From Janthinobacterium sp. (GTDB taxonomy: Bacteria; Pseudomonadota; Gammaproteobacteria; Burkholderiales; Burkholderiaceae_D), in contig NZ_RFSK01000032.1 in NCBI RefSeq assembly GCF_009923995.1, forward strand, positions 1-64,000: a DNA stretch of 64,000 bases. Direction: 5' to 3'. Positions 1 to 8,729 of the stretch are shown piece after piece. Below the pieces are notes generated by a model that had not been told where the DNA came from, ran no database searches, and saw only the letters and a program-made list of their open reading frames with translations. How positions within the stretch are numbered: position 1 is the first letter of the stretch; each line of letters opens with the position of its first letter. The position numbers and the translations under genes are program-made.

Positions 1-2
1 CC

Positions 3-1073
3 GTCCCGCCGCCGCGCCAGGGCCAGGCGCCCGCCCCGCTGGGCCGGGTCGAATTCCATTTGCAGTTCATCCGCTCGTACGCCGATCCCAGCTTCGATGC
101 CGTGCGGGGCGCCCTCGTGCAGGTGGAGGAAGTGGCCTGGCAAAATTACCAGGCGGGCCGCAAGGCGCCCGTCACGCAGAAGGCGGGGCCCGGCTTTGCG
201 GACCCCGGCTACGACTTGTCGGTGGAGTGGAAAGCCACGCGCGACCGCCTGCTGGCCGCCGAGGCGCGCCAGAAGGATGCCGCCACGCCATCGCGCGTGC
301 TGCTGATCTGCGGCGCCGCGCGCAATGACGGTTCTTGCCCTGGAGAAATCTCGAAGACCTGGCGCATGACGCAATGGGCAAAGAACGTGCTGCTGGGGGA
401 GCACATCGTCGCGGACGTGCTGGACCTGAGCCTGCTGACGTCCTCGTATGATTTGCACATTCATCCCTGCAAGGGCTGTGTCTCGACGGCCATGCCCCTG
501 TGCCACTGGCCATGCAGCTGCTACCCCAACCATGGCGAACGGCAGACGAATGACTGGATGGCGGACATTTACGAGCGCTGGACGGCCGCACACGCCGTCA
601 TCATCCTCACGCCCGTGTACTGGTACCAGACGCCAGGCGTGCTCAAGCTGATGATAGACCGCCTCGTGTGCGCCGATGGCGGCAACCCGGACCCCACATC
701 CACGCACGGCAAGAAAGCCGTGGAAGCGAAGGCGCTGGAACTGGCGGGCTGGGATTATCCGAAACACCTGGCCGGGCGCGCATACGGCCTCGTCGTGCAT
801 GGCGACGTGGCCGGCATCGAAGGCGTGCGGCGGGGCCTGTCCGACTGGCTGGACTGGATGGGCCTGGTCGATGCGGGCGCCAAGTCGCGCCTGGACCGCT
901 ACATCGGCTACTACGACAGCTATGCGCAAAGCCACGAAACCCTGGACCGCGACACGGCCATGCAGGAAGAAGTGCGCAACGTGGCGCGCGCCGTGGCCGA
1001 GGCCGTCAAGCGCTTGCGCGCAGGCACGCTGGTGCCGCCCGATGCGGGCCTGCAGCCGTCGCGGCCCAAATAG
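3..1073 (+). CDS. Flavodoxin-fold NAD(P)H-dependent oxidoreductase, 5' partial
   Basis: Probably a flavodoxin-like FMN-binding oxidoreductase. Counting from the TTG at 60, a beta strand and phosphate-binding loop (LLICGAARNDGSCPG) lie near residues 82-96, and the flavin-contacting segment TPVYWYQTPGVLKLMIDR near 187-204. Between them is an unusual Cys-rich stretch (CKGC...LCHWPCSC, about 138-154) that could bind metal or form disulfides. The frame is open to the left edge with no stop, and the TTG at 60 has no Shine-Dalgarno sequence, so the true start is probably outside the window. The physiological electron acceptor cannot be told. It ends 76 bases before the convergent LysR gene. Confidence 0.75.
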   Translation, partial: VPPPRQGQAPAPLGRVEFHLQFIRSYADPSFDAVRGALVQVEEVAWQNYQAGRKAPVTQKAGPGFADPGYDLSVEWKATRDRLLAAEARQKDAATPSRVLLICGAARNDGSCPGEISKTWRMTQWAKNVLLGEHIVADVLDLSLLTSSYDLHIHPCKGCVSTAMPLCHWPCSCYPNHGERQTNDWMADIYERWTAAHAVIILTPVYWYQTPGVLKLMIDRLVCADGGNPDPTSTHGKKAVEAKALELAGWDYPKHLAGRAYGLVVHGDVAGIEGVRRGLSDWLDWMGLVDAGAKSRLDRYIGYYDSYAQSHETLDRDTAMQEEVRNVARAVAEAVKRLRAGTLVPPDAGLQPSRPK

Positions 1074-1149
1074 GGATGCGCCCGGTTCAGGCGCCCAGCG
1101 GCAAGGCGGCAGCGCAACCGCGCAGCAACAAGCTATTGAAACATCACAG

Positions 1150-2058
1150 CTAGCCCGCCATGCGCGACGCGTGGCGGCACAGCTCCAGAAACCCCGTCAA
1201 GCGGGGCGACAGGATCTTTTTAGACTGGCGGATCAGGTAAAAGTTGCGCTCCAGGGGCGGCAACATGGTTTCCAGCTCCACCAGCTGCCCGCTGGCCAGC
1301 AGGTCGGCCACCACCACGCGCGACAGGCAGGCGATGCCCAGCCCCGCCGCCGCGCCATACTTGATGGCTTCCGAATTGCTGAATTCGCCTGCCGCGCGCA
1401 GATAGTGCAAATACGGCACCAGCGCCTGCTCCACGGCTTCCCGCGTGCCCGAGCCCGCCTCGCGCAGCAGCCAGCCCGCCTGGTTCAGCTCGGCAAAGCT
1501 GAGCAGATGGCGCAGGTGCGCCAGCGGATGCGTGGGCGCGGCCACGATCAGCATCTGGTCCGTCAGCCATGGCTCCACCAGCAAGCCCGCCTCGTGGCAC
1601 GGCCCTTCGATGAGGCCGATGTCGACACGGAACTCCGCCACGGCGGCCGCGATGTCGGCCGTGTTGGCGATGGTCACCTGCGGAATGCTGCGCCCGTACT
1701 GCTGCGCCGCCTGCGCGAGGATCTGCGGCAGCAGATAGATGCCTATCGTCGTGCTGGCGCCGATCTGCAGGCTGACGGGCACGGACGGGTCGGCGCCTGC
1801 GAACTGGCGCTCGATGCTGGCGGCGGCGTCGCGCATCTGCCGCGCCTGCGGCAGCAGCAGGCGGCCATTGTCGTTGAGCACCAGGCGCTTGCCCACGCGG
1901 TCGAACAACTGCGCGCCCAGCAGGGTTTCCAGCTCGTTCAGGGCCGCGCTGGTGGCCGACTGCGACAGCGCGATCTGCTCGGCGGCCGCGCTGGTGCTGC
2001 CCGTGTCCGCCACGGCGAGGAAAATCTGCAATTGCCGCAAAGTCAAAGCCATGGTCAC
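1150..2058 (-). CDS. yeiE: LysR-family regulator, YeiE-like
   Basis: A 302-residue LysR-type regulator. The N-terminal winged helix-turn-helix covers about residues 5-65 (TLRQLQIFLAVADTGS, then ALSQSATSAALNELE), followed by a periplasmic-binding-protein-like effector domain. Segments such as LFDRVGKRLVLNDNGRLL, VDIGLIEGPCHE, REAGSGTRE and NSEAIKYGAAAGLGIACLSR match E. coli YeiE as I remember it. YeiE responds to sulfite in enterobacteria. The gene is divergent from a yeiH-type exporter, the same pairing as in enterobacteria, so it most likely controls that neighbour from the 110-base gap. Orthology is inferred from sequence memory plus context. Confidence 0.85.
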   Translation of the reverse strand: MTMALTLRQLQIFLAVADTGSTSAAAEQIALSQSATSAALNELETLLGAQLFDRVGKRLVLNDNGRLLLPQARQMRDAAASIERQFAGADPSVPVSLQIGASTTIGIYLLPQILAQAAQQYGRSIPQVTIANTADIAAAVAEFRVDIGLIEGPCHEAGLLVEPWLTDQMLIVAAPTHPLAHLRHLLSFAELNQAGWLLREAGSGTREAVEQALVPYLHYLRAAGEFSNSEAIKYGAAAGLGIACLSRVVVADLLASGQLVELETMLPPLERNFYLIRQSKKILSPRLTGFLELCRHASRMAG

Positions 2059-2168
2059 GCCCCTTTTTACCTATTTTTTAGGTTAAACATACAAAAACAA
2101 TCCGTTTTACCATTTAATCAGCAAACTGTACAGTCGTGTCATACGAACCAAGAACCATGGAGTACGGC

Positions 2169-3248
2169 ATGTCTTCCTTATCCACCCCGAATACCACCAG
2201 TTTCAGCGACCGCTACGGCCGCCTCCTGCCCGGCCTGCTGCTGAGCGGGGTCATCGCCTATGGCGCCATCCAGCTGGGCAAGCTGGAATGGATGCAAAAC
2301 CACGGCATGAGCGCGCTGACCCTGGCCATCATCCTCGGCATCATCCTCGGCAACAGTGTGTATGCGCGCGTGGCGCCCGCATGCGGCGCGGGCGTGGGCT
2401 TTTCCAAGCAGACGTTATTGCGCCTGGGCATCATTTTGTATGGCTTCCGCCTGACCTTCCAGGACATCGGCCAGGTGGGCCTGGCCGGCATCGCCATCGA
2501 TGCGCTGGTGCTCACGTCGACCTTCGGCCTGGCCATGTTCCTCGGCACCAAGGTATTCAAGCTCGAACGCAACAGCGCCATCCTGATCGGCGCGGGCAGC
2601 TCCATCTGCGGCGCGGCGGCCGTGATGGCGACGGAACCCGTCGTCAAGGGACGCAGCGAGGACGTCACCGTGGCCGTCTCCACCGTCGTGGTGTTCGGCA
2701 CCATCGCCATCTTCCTGTACCCCCTGCTGTACCAGCTGAACCTGGGCTGGCATGTGCTGGCGGCCACGCCGTCCGCCTTTGGCGTGTACATCGGCTCGAC
2801 CGTGCATGAAGTGGCGCAGGTGGTGGCGGCCGGCAAGTCCATCGGCCAGGAAACGGCGAATGCGGCCGTGATCGCCAAGATGGTGCGCGTGATGATGCTG
2901 GCGCCCTTCCTCGTCATCCTGTCGGCCGTGCTGGCACGCGGCAAGGCCAGGAGCGGCAGCGGCGACGGCAAGGCAGCCAAGCTGGCCATTCCCTGGTTCG
3001 CCTTCATCTTCATCGCCGTCGTCGCCTTCCATTCGTTGGGCTGGCTGTCAGCCCCCGTCGTGGCCACCATCACGGACATCGACACGGCCCTGCTGGCCAT
3101 GGCCATGGCGGCCCTGGGCTTGACGACGCACATGTCGGCCATCCGCCGCGCTGGCATCAAGCCCCTGCTGCTGGCCGGCCTGCTGTTCTGCTGGCTGATC
3201 GCCGGCGGCGCCGCCATCAACCATGTGGTGGCCAGCCTGTTTGCCTGA
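2169..3248 (+). CDS. yeiH: YeiH-family (UPF0324) putative sulfate/sulfite exporter
   Basis: A very hydrophobic inner-membrane protein of about 359 residues with roughly ten predicted helices, close to the usual family length of about 350. Family-typical stretches are GIILGNSVYARVAPACGAG, KQTLLRLGIILYGFRLTFQ and the central loop GAGSSICGAAAVMATEPVVK. I chose the ATG at 2169 because GGAG stands six bases before it. A GTG at 2136 and an ATG at 2157 are in frame but poorly placed. The family is annotated as a putative sulfate exporter. Divergence from a YeiE-like regulator suggests it handles sulfite or sulfate stress. The substrate is not proven. Confidence 0.88.
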   Translation: MSSLSTPNTTSFSDRYGRLLPGLLLSGVIAYGAIQLGKLEWMQNHGMSALTLAIILGIILGNSVYARVAPACGAGVGFSKQTLLRLGIILYGFRLTFQDIGQVGLAGIAIDALVLTSTFGLAMFLGTKVFKLERNSAILIGAGSSICGAAAVMATEPVVKGRSEDVTVAVSTVVVFGTIAIFLYPLLYQLNLGWHVLAATPSAFGVYIGSTVHEVAQVVAAGKSIGQETANAAVIAKMVRVMMLAPFLVILSAVLARGKARSGSGDGKAAKLAIPWFAFIFIAVVAFHSLGWLSAPVVATITDIDTALLAMAMAALGLTTHMSAIRRAGIKPLLLAGLLFCWLIAGGAAINHVVASLFA

Positions 3249-3253
3249 GTTGC

Positions 3254-3277
3254 GGCTAGGCGGGTTTCCCGCCAGCC
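3254..3277 (+). terminator. Hairpin after yeiH
   Basis: GGCT, one unpaired base, GGCGGG, loop TTT, CCCGCC, AGCC: a ten-pair stem with one bulge, six bases after the yeiH stop. There is no strong T run, so it could be an imperfect terminator. Confidence 0.5.
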
Positions 3278-3363
3278 GGGGCCGCCGGCAAGAGAGCGGA
3301 AAACTTCGTACAATAAGCGTGTTTTGACTCTCAATCCGGCCCCGGCCCCACCCAGGAACACCC

Positions 3364-4005
3364 ATGCACCTCTCGAACTGGCTGCTTTTCTGCAGCGTTG
3401 CCCTGCTCGTCACGTTTTCTCCCGGCCCGGCCGTCCTGCTGGCCATCTCGAATGCCATCGCCGTCGGCCCGCGCCGCGCCATGATCAGCAGCATGGGCAA
3501 TGGCTTTGGCCTGTTCATCATTTCCGGCGTGGCCATGGCCGGCATGGGCGTCGTGCTGGCCACCTCGGCCACGGCCTTCATGCTGCTGAAACTGGCCGGC
3601 GCCCTGTACCTCGTGTACCTGGGCATCAAGCAATGGCGCAGCAAGGCCAGCATCGTGGCCGCGGCGCCCGTGGTGCAAGGCGCGGCGAATCCGAATTCGT
3701 TCTGGAAACTGTTCCGCCAGGGCTTGACGGTGGCGCTGACGAACCCGAAAGCCATCCTGTTCTTCTCGGCCCTGTTCCCGCAATTCATCACGCCGGGCGA
3801 ACCCGTGGCCATCCAGTTCACGGTGCTGACGACCTCCTTCGTCGCCTGCGCCATGCTGGCCCATTTGTTCTACGCCAACCTGGCGCGCCTGCTGAAAACC
3901 CAGCTGGCCACGCCGGGACGGGCCAGGCTGTTCAACCGCATCTGCGGCGGCGCCTTCGTGCTGCTGGGCCTGAGCCTGCTGCGCCTGCGCGCCAAGACCG
4001 CATAA
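3364..4005 (+). CDS. LysE/RhtB-family amino acid exporter
   Basis: A 213-residue membrane protein of the LysE superfamily, which exports amino acids or homoserine lactones across the inner membrane. The diagnostic N-terminal segment TFSPGPAVLLAISNAIAVGPRRA is present at about residues 19-41. The central NPKAILFFSALFPQFI motif is near 128-142. Six hydrophobic segments fit the family. AGGA lies six bases before the ATG. No regulator is adjacent, so the substrate cannot be inferred. It is separated from yeiH by a hairpin and probably forms its own unit. Confidence 0.9.
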   Translation: MHLSNWLLFCSVALLVTFSPGPAVLLAISNAIAVGPRRAMISSMGNGFGLFIISGVAMAGMGVVLATSATAFMLLKLAGALYLVYLGIKQWRSKASIVAAAPVVQGAANPNSFWKLFRQGLTVALTNPKAILFFSALFPQFITPGEPVAIQFTVLTTSFVACAMLAHLFYANLARLLKTQLATPGRARLFNRICGGAFVLLGLSLLRLRAKTA

Positions 4006-4011
4006 GCAGTC

Positions 4012-4773
4012 TTATTCCCGCAAGAAGGCCTCGATGCTGGCCGCCAGGGCCAGCGGCGTTTCATTCATCGGGTAGTGTCCCGCATTGGCCAGCACTTCCA
4101 GCCGGGCTTGCGGATACCACGCCAGATGGGTGCGGCGCACGAGGGCCGCGTCGAAACGGGGATCGTGCTCGCCCACCAGCGCCAGCAGGGGCAGTGGCGG
4201 CGCCGCCCGCCGCACTTCCCCGCTGAAATCCGTTTCGCTCCACGCGAGAAAATAGCGGGCAAACGCCGCCCGGTCCGAACTGTCCCACGAATAGCGCGCC
4301 TTCCAGTCCAGCCAGCTGGCGGGCAGGCGGCCGCCCGTGCTGCGGTCGATGATGGCGCGCCGCGCCGCCACGCTGTCGGCGGCGGCAAGAAATGCCGCGC
4401 GGGCCGTTGCATCGAAGGCCACGCCGCAGCTGGGCACGGGCGCCACGGCCACCAGCTTGCGCAGGCGCTGCGGCGCCAGCAGGGCCAGCCGCTCCAGCGC
4501 CATGCCGCCCATCGAGTGCCCGACCACGCTGAAGCTGGCACAGTCCAGCGCGTCGGCCAGCGCCAGCGCGTCGCCGGCCACCTCGTCCAGCGTATATGCG
4601 CCTGCCGCGCCGCGCATGCCGCCATAGCCGCGGCTGTCCATGAAAATATACGAAAACGCCTGGCCGTCGAGACCCGCTTCCATGGGCGCAAACGCGTGCG
4701 CGTCGCCGAACCAGCCGTGCAGGACGATGACGGCGTGGGAACCATGGCCCACGCGGTGATAGGTATTGTGCAT
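4012..4773 (-). CDS. Alpha/beta-fold hydrolase
   Basis: A hydrolase of about 253 residues with the classic order: oxyanion-hole loop VLHGWFGDAH near the N-terminus, nucleophile elbow GHSMGG (Ser) near residue 96, and a late Asp (EHDPRF) and His (NAGHYPMNE) completing the triad. The reading frame extends upstream to 4863, but I prefer the ATG at 4773 because AAGGA precedes it at a normal distance, and the longer form would overlap the divergent AraC gene. The reaction could be an esterase, lactonase or C-C hydrolase; nothing local decides it. It tails onto the lysE gene with six bases between stops. Confidence 0.82.
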   Translation of the reverse strand: MHNTYHRVGHGSHAVIVLHGWFGDAHAFAPMEAGLDGQAFSYIFMDSRGYGGMRGAAGAYTLDEVAGDALALADALDCASFSVVGHSMGGMALERLALLAPQRLRKLVAVAPVPSCGVAFDATARAAFLAAADSVAARRAIIDRSTGGRLPASWLDWKARYSWDSSDRAAFARYFLAWSETDFSGEVRRAAPPLPLLALVGEHDPRFDAALVRRTHLAWYPQARLEVLANAGHYPMNETPLALAASIEAFLRE

Positions 4774-4861
4774 ATGCATCCTTGCAGGAAAAGCCTGCAT
4801 GGTAGCGGCACGGGCGGCGGCCCGCGCGCGATGCCAGGTCAAATACTGTAGAGTACGGGCC

Positions 4862-5623
4862 ATGGACGATTTTTACATGGAAGTGCCGCGCCCGCTGATC
4901 GCCACGGCCCGCGAGTACGCTCCCGGCACCCTCTTTCCCAGCCACAGCCATGCGCGCGGGCAATTCGCCTATGCGGCGCGGGGCGCCATCAGCGTGCACA
5001 CGCCGCAGGGCGACTGGCTGGTGCCGCCGCAGCGCGCCTGCTGGGTGCCTGCGGGACTGCGCCACGCCATGCGCATGCATGGCGCCGTGACCATGCACAA
5101 TGTCTTCATGGACGGGAGCGCCGTCGCCGCGGCGGGCTTGCCGGCGCACTGCCAGGTCGTCGATGCCTCGCCCCTGCTGCGCCAGCTGCTGGCCGAAGCC
5201 GTCACCGTGCCCCCCCTGTACGCCGCCGAGACGCGCGCCGGACGGCTGATGGCCCTGCTGCTCGATGAAATGGCCGCCATGGCGCCGCTGCCGCTGAATA
5301 CGCCCCTGCCGCAGGACCCCCGTCTTGCGCGGCTGTGCCTGGACATGCTGCAGCAGCCCAGCCTGGACACGGGCCTCGATGCGATGGCGGCCCGGGCCGG
5401 CATGAGCCGGCGCACGTTTACGCGCCGGTTCCGGCTCCAGACGGGGCTGGGCTTTGCCCAGTGGCGCCAGCAGGCGTGCCTGCTGGCCGCCATCACGCGG
5501 CTGGCCGCCGGCCAGCCCGTCACACGCATCGCGCTGGACCTGGGCTACGCCAGCCCCAGCGCCTTCACGGCCGCCTTTCGCCGCGCCCTGGGCCAGGCGC
5601 CCGGCGCCTACCTGTCGGCCTAG
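4862..5623 (+). CDS. AraC-family transcriptional regulator
   Basis: A regulator of about 253 residues. The N-terminal half looks like a cupin/arabinose-binding sensing domain (LFPSHSHARGQFAYAARG and VPPQRACWVPAG). The C-terminal 100 residues carry two helix-turn-helix motifs (DAMAARAGMSRRTFTRRFR and RIALDLGYASPSAFTAAFRR). The start at 4862 removes a 32-residue upstream extension that would run into the divergent hydrolase. The hydrolase is the obvious candidate target. An inverted repeat TGCAGG-AAAAG-CCTGCA at 4783-4799 in the shared region could be an operator. The stop overlaps the convergent acetyltransferase stop by four bases. Confidence 0.88.
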   Translation: MDDFYMEVPRPLIATAREYAPGTLFPSHSHARGQFAYAARGAISVHTPQGDWLVPPQRACWVPAGLRHAMRMHGAVTMHNVFMDGSAVAAAGLPAHCQVVDASPLLRQLLAEAVTVPPLYAAETRAGRLMALLLDEMAAMAPLPLNTPLPQDPRLARLCLDMLQQPSLDTGLDAMAARAGMSRRTFTRRFRLQTGLGFAQWRQQACLLAAITRLAAGQPVTRIALDLGYASPSAFTAAFRRALGQAPGAYLSA

Positions 5624-6261
5624 GCAATGATGGCGGCGATGCGCCGCGACAGCGCCTGCGCCAGCTTCTGCACGTGGTAGCCATCGACGAAGCCATGGTG
5701 GGCCTGCGCGGAAAACGGGATGCGCATGCGGCCATCGTCCTGCGCGGGACCGAACTTGCCCCAGGTGAAGGTCGGGATATCCGCGTCGCGGTGGCGGTGC
5801 ACGGGATGTTCGATGGCGGCCAGTTCCAGCCATGGCAGGCAGGTGATGAAGATGTTGTTGCGCTGCTCGCGCTCGCTGTCGCCCTCGCCCGTGTTGATCA
5901 GCGCGCAGCTCGCTTCGGCGTGGCGTTTCGCCGCCAGGCTGCGTTCGATGAACAGGTCCAGCTGGTCCGTCATCGTGAAGCGCGTGTAGTTGAGGTTCTC
6001 GTCGCCATTGATGACGGTGTAGGAAGCGGGAAAATCGTCGATTTTGATCACGTCGCCCCGGTAGATGCGGTACATGAACTGGTCGATTTCCTTCACCGTG
6101 TTCAGCAGGCAGAACAGGAAGAAGTGAAACACGGGAATGTCCCGTTCCTTGCACCAGGGCCGGAAATCCGGCACGTCGAGCTGGAAATTGATGTTGACGA
6201 GGGGATTGTCGAACGCGCGGAACAAATCATAGCGGTCGCGCCGCTTTTCAAAATTTTTCAT
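5620..6261 (-). CDS. CatA-like (chloramphenicol-type) O-acetyltransferase
   Basis: A 213-residue protein of the chloramphenicol acetyltransferase family, normal in length. It has the family fold cues FHFFLFCLLNTVKEIDQFMYRI and the C-terminal catalytic signature HHGFVDGYHV, with catalytic His about 189 and structural Asp about 193. Family members transfer acetyl from acetyl-CoA to a hydroxyl. Genomic CatA-like proteins often have no proven resistance role. I used the ATG at 6261 (MKNFEKRRD), since a 37-residue upstream extension has no family character. The context gives no mobile-element signs, so it is likely a resident gene. Confidence 0.85.
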   Translation of the reverse strand: MKNFEKRRDRYDLFRAFDNPLVNINFQLDVPDFRPWCKERDIPVFHFFLFCLLNTVKEIDQFMYRIYRGDVIKIDDFPASYTVINGDENLNYTRFTMTDQLDLFIERSLAAKRHAEASCALINTGEGDSEREQRNNIFITCLPWLELAAIEHPVHRHRDADIPTFTWGKFGPAQDDGRMRIPFSAQAHHGFVDGYHVQKLAQALSRRIAAIIA

Positions 6262-6298
6262 GCGGCGAGTGTAGACGATGGGGGTGCCGGCGGGCAAG

Positions 6299-6688
6299 TC
6301 ACGCCGCACCGGCGGCGCTGTCCCGCAAGATCTCCCGCGCCGCCTCGGCCACGCCTTCCTCCAGCTCGGCAAGCGTCGGCGCGCGGGCGAAGCGCCTCAA
6401 TTCCCCGTCCAGGGCAAAGGCCAGCCCGGGCGACGGGCGCACGATGCGCTGCAAGACAAGGTATTTCCATGGCTCGTCGTCGCCGGCCAGCACCGTTTGC
6501 ACATACGGCGCCAGGCGCGGACCGATGCCGGCCAGATACGGCAGGAGCACGGCGGCCACGGGCCAGTTCGCGTCCTGGACCCACTCGAGGATGTGCGGCA
6601 TGAGCGGCTGCAGCTCCTCCCAGCGCAGGGCGACGAGGGCGTGGGCGTTTTGCGTGTCATGTTTATCGCGCGGCAATGGCAGGCGCAT
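6299..6688 (-). CDS. DUF5071 domain protein
   Basis: A 129-residue soluble protein that matches the DUF5071 pattern: LPRDKHDTQNAHALVAL at the start, then WVQDANWPVAAVLLPYLAGIG and VLAGDDEPWKYLVLQRIV. It resembles a short HEAT-like helical repeat and is often listed as a possible immunity or scaffold protein. Its function is unknown. The ATG at 6688 has AGGA eight bases upstream and is preferred over an in-frame GTG at 6715 that would overlap the upstream MFS gene. Same strand as the MFS gene, so the two may be co-transcribed. Confidence 0.75.
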   Translation of the reverse strand: MRLPLPRDKHDTQNAHALVALRWEELQPLMPHILEWVQDANWPVAAVLLPYLAGIGPRLAPYVQTVLAGDDEPWKYLVLQRIVRPSPGLAFALDGELRRFARAPTLAELEEGVAEAAREILRDSAAGAA

Positions 6689-6701
6689 GCGAGCCGTCCT
6701 G

Positions 6702-7922
6702 TCAGGTGGCGCCACGGTGCGCCACGCCCTTCTGCACCTGCCACGCCAGCGGCAAGGTCAGCAGCAACAGCGCCGCCAGCGCCAGCAGGGCCGTGGGCAC
6801 GCTCGTCCGGTCGCCCAAGGCGCCGAACAGCACGGGCGCCAGCGCGCCGCCGCCGATGGTGCCCGTGTAGAACAGGGCAAACGCATGCTCGCGCTTGCCG
6901 GGTTCCGCCAGTTCCGGCACCACGCCGTACAGGACGGACGAGGTGCCGTTCAGCGCCAGCCCCAGCAGGGGCAGCATGGCCATGATGCCGGTCAGGGGCA
7001 GCCACAGGGCCGCGACGATGAGCGCGGAGGTCATCGATTCCGTCAGCCACACGGTCTTCATCATGCCGATGCGCGCGCCCAGGTAGCCGCACAGCAGCTT
7101 GCCGAAGGCGCCGCCCACGAACAGCAGAGACAGAGCCACGCCGATGCCGGCCGTGCCCGCCCCCTTGCTTTTCAACAAGAATGGCAAAAAGGTCAGAAAG
7201 CCCATGCGCACGGCGCTGTCCAGGGTGCCCGTGGCCAGCAGTGCACGGAAGCTGGCAGGCGAACCGCTGCCCGCGACGGGCTTGAGGACTTTTTTCTGGC
7301 TGGCCTGGATGTCGCCCGGCCTGGGCAGCAGCCACCACAGCAGGCCGGCCGCCGCTAAGCCCAGCAGTCCCAGCAGGGACACGCTCGCTTGCCAGCTGCA
7401 CACCAGCAACAGCAAGCCCACGAGGGCCGGGATCAGGGTCTTGCCGATATCGCCGGCAAAGTTGTACTGCGACAGCGCTTCCTTCACGCCGCCGCCCGCC
7501 TCGTGCGTGTCGGTGACGATGGACGAGGCCAGCGGATGCTGCGTGCTGGCGCCCAGGCCGCCCAGCAGCAAGGCGATCAGCAGCACGGCCAGGCCGCCCG
7601 CCTGCCCCGCGACGAGATAGGCGATGCCGGCCAGCGCCGTGCCGCCCACCAGCAGGCGCTCGCGGCCCCAGCGTTTCGCCAGGCGGCTGGCCAGCAGCTG
7701 GAAGCCCGCCATCATGCCCGAATACGAACCGCGCAACAGGCCCACCACGGCGTAGCTGATGCCAAACTGCGCCTGCCAGATGGGCAGGAGCACATAGATG
7801 ACGTCCGTCAAGCCGTCATGCACGGCATGCGCGCTGCAGGCGGCGAACAGCGAGCGGCGGCGGATCGATTTGTCGGAAGGAGACGATGCGGTGGCAACAG
7901 CGGCGGCGGATGGTTCGGTCAT
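6702..7922 (-). CDS. MFS transporter
   Basis: A 12-helix major facilitator of about 406 residues. The first helices contain SAHAVHDGLTDVIYVLLPIWQAQFGISY, which resembles the fosmidomycin-resistance (Fsr) branch. The loop after helix 2/3 (SRLAKRWGRERLLVGG) is a typical MFS basic motif. I chose the ATG at 7922 (MTEPSAAAV), since the preceding 11 codons have no function. Probably drug or metabolite efflux; the substrate is unknown. The DUF5071 gene follows immediately downstream. Confidence 0.85.
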   Translation of the reverse strand: MTEPSAAAVATASSPSDKSIRRRSLFAACSAHAVHDGLTDVIYVLLPIWQAQFGISYAVVGLLRGSYSGMMAGFQLLASRLAKRWGRERLLVGGTALAGIAYLVAGQAGGLAVLLIALLLGGLGASTQHPLASSIVTDTHEAGGGVKEALSQYNFAGDIGKTLIPALVGLLLLVCSWQASVSLLGLLGLAAAGLLWWLLPRPGDIQASQKKVLKPVAGSGSPASFRALLATGTLDSAVRMGFLTFLPFLLKSKGAGTAGIGVALSLLFVGGAFGKLLCGYLGARIGMMKTVWLTESMTSALIVAALWLPLTGIMAMLPLLGLALNGTSSVLYGVVPELAEPGKREHAFALFYTGTIGGGALAPVLFGALGDRTSVPTALLALAALLLLTLPLAWQVQKGVAHRGAT

Positions 7923-7960
7923 GACTTCGGCAAGAAAACGATGTGGACAGTGCAAGCTTA

Positions 7961-8587
7961 CTACAGGGGCGGGCGGCGCAGCAGCACCTTGCCATACGTG
8001 CTCCAGCTGCGCGTGCCGCCAACTTCAGGATCGATGGCAAAACGGCAACCCTGCACATAGGCAACAGCCGCCTCGACCAGTTCCGCTGGCACGCCCGGCG
8101 CTTCTGCCACGATGCGTGCAGGGACGCCTTCGCTGCCGATCAACATGCGCAGCACGACGCCGCTGTCATTGCTGGTCGATTTGTCGAGGTTGTTATAGCC
8201 CTGGACACGTTGGGAAGGCTGGCAGCTGCCGGGCACCAGCAAGGGACGCAGGAGCTCGGTATCGTCCAGGTCCCATGCGTATTGAACGCTGAAATTTTCC
8301 TTGGCCGCCCTATCAGCCGGGAACACGCACTGGCGCACATTGCTCAGCGCCGCATCGTCCAGCATTTTCCACCCCGAACTGCGTGCCACGGACGCCGTTG
8401 CCACCTTGCCATCCTGCCCTACGGAAAAGCGCATGGTCGTCTTGCCATCGAGTTCATACCGGCGCGCTTCCTGCGGATACACTTGCGGCGGACAGGTCGC
8501 GCCCGGCATCGCCTGGCCAAGCCCGGGCAGGATGGCCAGCACCGCTGCCACGCGGCGGAATGGGAAGCTTGCTTCATGCATCGGCAT
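7961..8587 (-). CDS. Periplasmic protein with two TonB-C-like domains
   Basis: A secreted protein of 208 residues. After a signal peptide (FRRVAAVLAILPGLGQAMPG), a first TonB C-terminal-like unit runs roughly from residue 30 to 90 (YELDGKTTMRFSVGQDGKVATASVARSSGWKMLDDAALSNV). A second, more divergent copy covers about 140-205 (VVLRMLIGSEGVPARIVAEAP...). Unlike real TonB there is no proline-rich stalk or uncleaved anchor, so it is more likely a free periplasmic TonB-C protein. The ATG at 8587 has GGAG five bases upstream; the frame runs open to 8761 but without a plausible start there. Confidence 0.75.
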   Translation of the reverse strand: MPMHEASFPFRRVAAVLAILPGLGQAMPGATCPPQVYPQEARRYELDGKTTMRFSVGQDGKVATASVARSSGWKMLDDAALSNVRQCVFPADRAAKENFSVQYAWDLDDTELLRPLLVPGSCQPSQRVQGYNNLDKSTSNDSGVVLRMLIGSEGVPARIVAEAPGVPAELVEAAVAYVQGCRFAIDPEVGGTRSWSTYGKVLLRRPPL

Positions 8588-8666
8588 CGTTACTCCAGCA
8601 ATTGCTATTGAATCAGTTTTCAATTTTAGCAAATTGTCATGGATGCCAACAAGCCGCTGGCCAAGC

Positions 8667-8705
8667 GACGGCAGGCGCGCCACCGTGCAACGATGGCGCG
8701 CCTGC
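8667..8705. terminator. 14-bp perfect inverted repeat (possible bidirectional terminator)
   Basis: CGGCAGGCGCGCCA and its exact complement TGGCGCGCCTGCCG flank an 11-base loop. It lies between the 3' end of the MXKDX gene and the start of the TonB-C-like gene. There is no T run on either side, so termination is plausible but not certain. Confidence 0.5.
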
Positions 8706-8729
8706 CGGTGCAACACCTTGCCAGCCCGC

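Noticed and set aside
4061-6154. 697-residue minus-strand reading frame
   Set aside because: It crosses the hydrolase, AraC and acetyltransferase genes in a shadow frame with Arg/Gly/Ala-rich translation.
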